NCBI GenBank assembly: GCA_964596405.1
Contig: CAZQSS010000007.1
Span: 1-33,024, forward strand
Reading direction: 5' to 3'
Source: CAZQSS01 sp964596405
GTDB lineage: Bacteria > Patescibacteriota > Patescibacteriia > Magasanikbacterales > UBA10003
Length of the DNA stretch: 33,024 nucleotides
Positions 29,946 to 33,024 of the stretch are shown piece by piece. Numbering within the stretch: the stretch's first letter is position 1; each line of letters begins with the position of its first letter. The notes below the pieces were generated by a model. That model was not told where the DNA came from. It searched no databases and was given only the letters and a program-made list of their open reading frames with translations. The position numbers and the translations under genes were made by a program.

Positions 29946-30014
29946 TGTCATTCCCGACCATGATCGGGAATCCAGCCCGCCCTCGACTGGATCCCCGCAT
30001 TCGCGGGGATGACA
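29946..30014. repeat. TGTCATTCCCGA inverted repeat, second copy
   Basis: This is the same repeat as at 26349-26438, without the nested palindrome: TGTCATTCCCGACCATGATC...CTGGATCCCCGC...GGGGATGACA. Confidence 0.85.
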
Positions 30015-30041
30015 TCGTGTGGTGTCTTTCAACGGCCCATA

Positions 30042-30605
30042 TCAGTCAAATTTCTTCTCTTCGTCGGCTCTGACAATGTGATGCTTTCGGTCTTCTTCGG
30101 CCAGCCTCACAATTTCTTCACGAATATGGTGCGGGTTGGGCACGTTGCGGAAAATAAAATTTCCCGATTCGCCGGCGGTCTGAACATAGACATTGCCATA
30201 ATTAAACATGGTGGCAAACATGCCGTTGCATTCCGACTTAACATCCTGGACGCGGTATAAATCCAACTCGGCAATGGTGCGGCCAAAAAGCCCGGACTGA
30301 CGAATATCTACCACACGATCGTTGGTGATAATCCAAAGATCCAAATAATAATCGTTAAAAGCGGTATAAAAAAACATCCAAATTGAAAGGGCGTAAACAC
30401 CGCCGAGCAAAACCAAAACGGGGTACCAAACCGGATCTTCAAAAACCAGAGGAAAAACCTCTTTCAGCAAAAAATACATCACCACTTCTATCCCGACCAA
30501 AATCAAAAAGATAATCACATATGGCACAAAGGTGACAAAGTCGCGCCGTAAAAGATAAATAATTCTTTCGTAAATTTTTTTGTGAATTGATGAGCTATAC
30601 GACAT
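30042..30605 (-). CDS. bacterial PH-domain membrane protein (YdbS/DUF304-like)
   Basis: The 187-residue protein has two membrane helices (about 25-50 and 60-90). A bacterial PH (bPH2) domain follows, beginning DLWIITNDRVVDIRQSGLFGRTIAELDLYRVQDV, the usual DUF304 pattern. The C-terminal tail is charged. The function of this family is unclear. It is 3 nt from the upstream small membrane gene and lacks an SD, so it belongs to the core gene style. Confidence 0.8.
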   Translation of the reverse strand: MSYSSSIHKKIYERIIYLLRRDFVTFVPYVIIFLILVGIEVVMYFLLKEVFPLVFEDPVWYPVLVLLGGVYALSIWMFFYTAFNDYYLDLWIITNDRVVDIRQSGLFGRTIAELDLYRVQDVKSECNGMFATMFNYGNVYVQTAGESGNFIFRNVPNPHHIREEIVRLAEEDRKHHIVRADEEKKFD

Positions 30606-30608
30606 ATT

Positions 30609-30869
30609 TTAGAATGAATTTTGGAAGACTGAATAATTATTGAGAAGACTTAGCGGCTGCTGCCAATCCGCGCCACCCAGCAAATTATACGAGATAAAAA
30701 TAATATAAGCCGCGCCGCCCAAAAAGAAAAAAGTCATAATAAAACCCGTCAGGCTGGGTGTGGTATAAACCACCAGGTGATAAAGATTAATCAAAAAGAA
30801 AATAACATAAATCAGCGCGAACAACGCGACGGGGATAAAGAGATAAGAGAGAGGAATAGTGAGAGACAT
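30609..30869 (-). CDS. small three-helix membrane protein
   Basis: This 86-residue protein has three hydrophobic segments (LSYLFIPVALFALIYVIFFLI; LTGFIMTFFFLGGAAYIIFIS and a connecting one) and a polar C-terminus. It is encoded directly before the PH-domain gene and may be its partner. It has no SD. Family not recognised, though similar proteins often precede PH-domain genes in CPR genomes. Confidence 0.65.
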   Translation of the reverse strand: MSLTIPLSYLFIPVALFALIYVIFFLINLYHLVVYTTPSLTGFIMTFFFLGGAAYIIFISYNLLGGADWQQPLSLLNNYSVFQNSF

Positions 30870-31015
30870 AGTATTTTAAGTTCAAAGTTCAAATGCCAAA
30901 GTTCAAATCAATATCTAAAGCTCTAACTTCAAATTTTTGACATTGGAATTTTTACCCGCCTACAGCCTGCCTGCCGGTAGGCAGGGCGGATTGATTTGAA
31001 CTTTGACATTTGAAA
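30870..31015. repeat. word-repeat spacer with CCTGCCTGCCGGTAGGCAGG palindrome
   Basis: TTCAAAGTTCAAATGCC and TTTGAACTTTGAC words surround an exact 20-bp palindrome (30966-30985), identical to the copy at 7304-7323. No gene is seen. Confidence 0.7.
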
Positions 31016-32038
31016 TTAGTTAATCAAGCTGTTCTGTCTAGTGGGTGGCTCCAGGCCCAAATGTTTGTAAGCCTGGTCGGTGGCCACGCGGCCGCGCGGT
31101 GTGCGATGAATAAAACCCTGTTGGATCAAAAACGGCTCGTAAACGGTTTCTATGGTTTCAATTTCCTCAGCCGTGGCCGCGGCCAAAGTGTTTAAACCCA
31201 CCGGCCCGCCGTTAAATTTTTCAATCATCACTTTTAACATCTGGCGATCCACCCGATCTAGCCCCAAAAAATCTATCTCTAACAAATCCAAGGCTTCTTT
31301 TACTTTATTATCATCAATTAAACCCGTGCCTTTTACCTGCGCGTAATCGCGCACCCGTTTGAGCAAACGATTGGCCACGCGCGGCGTGCGCCGCGCCGAA
31401 GCGGCAATCAAGGGCGAAGCGGTTTCATGTAAATCCACCGCCAAAATGCGGGCATTACGTTTCACAATTTCTTCTATCTCGTTATTTTCGTAAAAATCCA
31501 GATGATACGTGGCGCCAAACCGATCACGCAATGGCCCGGAGATCAAACTGATTTTGGTGGTGGCGCCGATGAGAGTAAACTTATTCAAATCCATCCGCAG
31601 AGTGCGCGCGCCCGGCCCCTTGCCAATAATAATATCCAAAGCGTAATCTTCCAGCGCCGGGTAAAGTGTTTCTTCAATGGATTTGTTCAACCGATGAATT
31701 TCATCAATAAACAAAATGTCGCCCGGTTCCAAGCTGGTTAAAATCGCGGCCAAATCCCCCACTCGCTCCAGTGCCGGACCGGAAGTCACTTTAATACTAG
31801 CGCCCATTTCTCTAGCGATAATGTGCGCCAACGTAGTTTTACCCAAACCCGGATTACCGTAAAGCAGAACGTGCTCGGCCGCCTCATGGCGCTGTTTGGC
31901 CGCTTCCAAAAAAATCTGTAAATTCGCTTTGATTCTTTCTTGGCCGATAAAATCCGCCAGGCTCCGGGGCCTAAGCGTCATATCCAAAACCGCCTCTTCT
32001 TCCTTTAATTCCGGATTGATAATTCGCTCTTCAGTCAT
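31016..32038 (-). CDS. ruvB: RuvB Holliday junction branch-migration motor
   Basis: The 340-residue AAA+ helicase works with RuvA. Walker A is GNPGLGKTT (61-69; usually GPPGLGKTT) and Walker B is in ILFIDEIHR (D112, E113). Sensor 1 is in GATTK, the arginine-finger region is GPLRDRFG, and the C-terminal winged helix has RTPRGRVATDQAYKHLG. Length is normal. There is no SD. The start codon ends the 23-nt arm 2 of a long-range leader stem. The promoter at 32184-32212 places the 5' end right at arm 1. Confidence 0.97.
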   Translation of the reverse strand: MTEERIINPELKEEEAVLDMTLRPRSLADFIGQERIKANLQIFLEAAKQRHEAAEHVLLYGNPGLGKTTLAHIIAREMGASIKVTSGPALERVGDLAAILTSLEPGDILFIDEIHRLNKSIEETLYPALEDYALDIIIGKGPGARTLRMDLNKFTLIGATTKISLISGPLRDRFGATYHLDFYENNEIEEIVKRNARILAVDLHETASPLIAASARRTPRVANRLLKRVRDYAQVKGTGLIDDNKVKEALDLLEIDFLGLDRVDRQMLKVMIEKFNGGPVGLNTLAAATAEEIETIETVYEPFLIQQGFIHRTPRGRVATDQAYKHLGLEPPTRQNSLIN

Positions 32039-32178
32039 ACCCAGTAGTATTTCCGCGCTTATTTTTGTAATCGCGGTGACTTAAATTATAGTAACATCTT
32101 AACCATTAAAAACTGTTTCTGCTGATTAGCCCAGTATTGAACGAAGTTCTAGCGCGGAAGCACTACTGGGCATATTCA
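32036..32178 (-). promoter_or_regulatory. start-codon-clamping leader of ruvB
   Basis: In the transcript, arm 1 (plus coordinates 32152-32174, starts TATGCCCAGTAGTG) pairs with arm 2 (32036-32058, ends TACTACTGGGTATG). The stem covers 23 positions with three G-U wobbles and one C-A mismatch, including the same wobbles at positions 1 and 4 as before recA and the HTH-GHKL gene. The transcript starts within a few nt of arm 1. A 15-codon ORF starts at the ATG in arm 1 (32126-32173), and a small GAAC/GTTC hairpin follows. Confidence 0.7.
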
Positions 32179-32183
32179 TATAA

Positions 32184-32212
32184 ATTGTAGCAAAAAAGGG
32201 CCTCTTTTACAA
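32184..32212 (-). promoter_or_regulatory. ruvB promoter
   Basis: TTGTAA (32207-32212), 17 bp and TACAAT (32184-32189) preceded by TTTGC are seen. The -35 lies in the loop and descending stem of the terminator of the neighbouring gene (32191-32219). Confidence 0.65.
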
Positions 32213-32219
32213 GAAGCCC
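32191..32219 (-). terminator. terminator of the DUF5658-like gene
   Basis: The minus-strand stem GGGCTTCTT/AAGAGGCCC (one wobble) is followed by TTTTTTG, 7 nt past the stop region at 32226. It overlaps the ruvB promoter. Confidence 0.82.
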
Positions 32220-32225
32220 CCTGTT

Positions 32226-32534
32226 TTAAAGAACGCTGACCCAAAGAAATATCCACAAATGATTGAGACACAAAAACACCTCAATCGCAAACCAGGCTAT
32301 GACCACTCCGTATCGTTGCCTGTGAAACATATAGGTCGCGACGAGGGCGAAAAATATGCCCATAGCAACGTGGAAAAGAAGCCATCTTTCCAAACCGTGT
32401 TGAGACTGGACAAGGCCGGGAATAAAATTGCCTTCAGTTACGATCTTGCGGGAAAGCTCAAAATAAGTTGCCACCCCATCAAAGATGGTCAAAATCAGCG
32501 CCACCACCAACATGATCATTGGCCAACGTTTCAT
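32226..32534 (-). CDS. DUF5658-like small membrane protein
   Basis: The 102-residue protein has three membrane helices. Its pattern is ILTIFDGVATYFELSRKIVTEGNFIPGLVQ (a helix with D-x3-T, then an E-x-NP-like loop where N is followed by F), then a helix starting RWLLFHVAMGIFFALVATYMF and a last one. This resembles DUF5658, whose function is unknown. It has a strong SD (GGAGGATAAAATG), its own promoter and terminator, and a boxA-like leader. Confidence 0.72.
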   Translation of the reverse strand: MKRWPMIMLVVALILTIFDGVATYFELSRKIVTEGNFIPGLVQSQHGLERWLLFHVAMGIFFALVATYMFHRQRYGVVIAWFAIEVFLCLNHLWIFLWVSVL

Positions 32535-32572
32535 TTTATCCTCCTTGTTTACCCAGCTTTGCGGCGGGTGGA

Positions 32573-32631
32573 TTAGTTTTAAAGAACTGTTAGGTTCTCT
32601 TTACCTTAGTCTAAAAAGAATAAAATGTCAA
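32573..32631 (-). promoter_or_regulatory. promoter and boxA-like leader of the DUF5658-like gene
   Basis: TTGACA (32626-32631), 17 bp and TAAGGT (32603-32608) are seen. The leader has AGAACCTAACAGTTC followed by CAGTTCTTTAAAACTAA (32573-32589). Confidence 0.72.
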
Positions 32632-32747
32632 CCCCAGCCGCCTTGATGGTTATTTACAGATAAAACATCAAACCACGTTTTTCTTTATTGCGTGGCTGGA
32701 ATTTGCCAATTGGGCCTGAACAGGCGGCGGGGTCAACCCCCCTCAAA
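32632..32747. other. spacer with small hairpins
   Basis: There is no gene. TGATG...CATCA (32644-32671) and CCACG...CGTGG (32673-32696) hairpins lie between the promoter of one small gene and the terminator of the next. Confidence 0.4.
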
Positions 32748-32775
32748 CAAAAAAGACCTCGGTTTCGAGGTCTTT
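32748..32775 (-). terminator. terminator of the last small gene
   Basis: The minus-strand 10-bp stem AAAGACCTCG/CGAGGTCTTT is followed by TTTGTTTG. Confidence 0.88.
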
Positions 32776-32782
32776 GGTTGTG

Positions 32783-33007
32783 TTAACGATATTGTCTTAA
32801 AGCCAGGGTTCGTGAGCCAACACACACGAGACAGACTGCCATTACAGCTGCCATTATGGGATGGCCGGCCAAGAAATCGGTGACTACTACCGCCACTAAA
32901 ACAACCGTCAAAGATAAAGAAGTGTAAAACATGGCTTTGTAGTTACTGTTTCTGGCAAACGTCATCTCTGCGATTACCAAAACAATCAACAGAATGGACA
33001 GAATCAT
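32783..33007 (-). CDS. small membrane protein
   Basis: The 74-residue protein has two membrane helices (ILSILLIVLVIAEMTFA; LSLTVVLVAVVVTDFLAG) plus a hydrophobic third stretch (IMAAVMAVCLVCVG) and a basic end. GAGGAGG lies 5 nt upstream of ATG 33007. Its promoter is outside the window. It has the same design as the other SD-led small membrane genes. Confidence 0.68.
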   Translation of the reverse strand: MILSILLIVLVIAEMTFARNSNYKAMFYTSLSLTVVLVAVVVTDFLAGHPIMAAVMAVCLVCVGSRTLALRQYR

Positions 33008-33024
33008 TTTTCCTCCTCTTTTGG

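Overview
This window looks like a chromosome segment of a Patescibacteria/CPR bacterium, probably of the Parcubacteria lineage. The placement is inferred from gene style, not from a marker tree. The housekeeping genes are short-spaced, almost all lack a Shine-Dalgarno (SD) sequence, and use AAA/GAA/GGC/GCC-rich codons. The spacers between them are filled with degenerate words such as TTTGAA, TTTGGA and CATTTG and with the palindrome CCTGCCTGCCGGTAGGCAGG. There is no rRNA, tRNA, CRISPR array or transposase gene. Two runs of N (9027-9126 and 27158-27167) show this is a scaffolded draft assembly.

Layout. 1-1458: a 21-codon ORF, a divergent promoter pair, then a two-gene switch (HTH-GHKL ATPase plus DUF4325 STAS-like protein). 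1467-5794, minus strand: recA, a RodZ-like HTH membrane protein and ftsK. 5795-9458: an accessory stretch with small SD-led genes (a barrel-like secreted protein, a zinc ribbon, a lipoprotein, two small membrane proteins), many palindromic elements and a scaffold gap. 9459-17751: rpoB, rpoC, yebC. 17752-19263: a GC-richer phage-like gene and a frameshifted small membrane gene. 19365-25913: ruvC, a 1078-residue Cys/Trp-repeat surface protein, an O-antigen ligase-like protein and a flippase. 25914-28510: a 57-residue membrane peptide gene and a SpoIID-type secreted protein broken by a gap. 28511-30869: a five-gene operon of tiny membrane proteins and a bacterial PH-domain pair. 30870-33024: ruvB and two more small membrane genes.

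Two gene classes coexist. Core genes have no SD; some (ftsK, flippase) have promoters that predict nearly leaderless mRNAs. About fifteen small, mostly membrane or secreted genes have a strong GGAGG. Most of their transcription units also carry a sigma70 promoter with a 17-bp spacer, a boxA-like GTTCTTTAAA or GGTCTTTGAAA word in the leader, and a strong intrinsic terminator. They look like self-contained cassettes set between core genes.

The most striking signal is a shared leader architecture before recA, ruvB and the HTH-GHKL gene. An upstream arm beginning TATGCCC is complementary to a downstream arm ending GGGTATG, in which the last ATG is the start codon. The outer seven bases are conserved, with two identical G-U wobbles in all three. 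The inner stems differ in sequence but still pair, which points to an RNA structure that closes the translation start. This links two DNA-repair genes with an uncharacterised ATPase/STAS switch.
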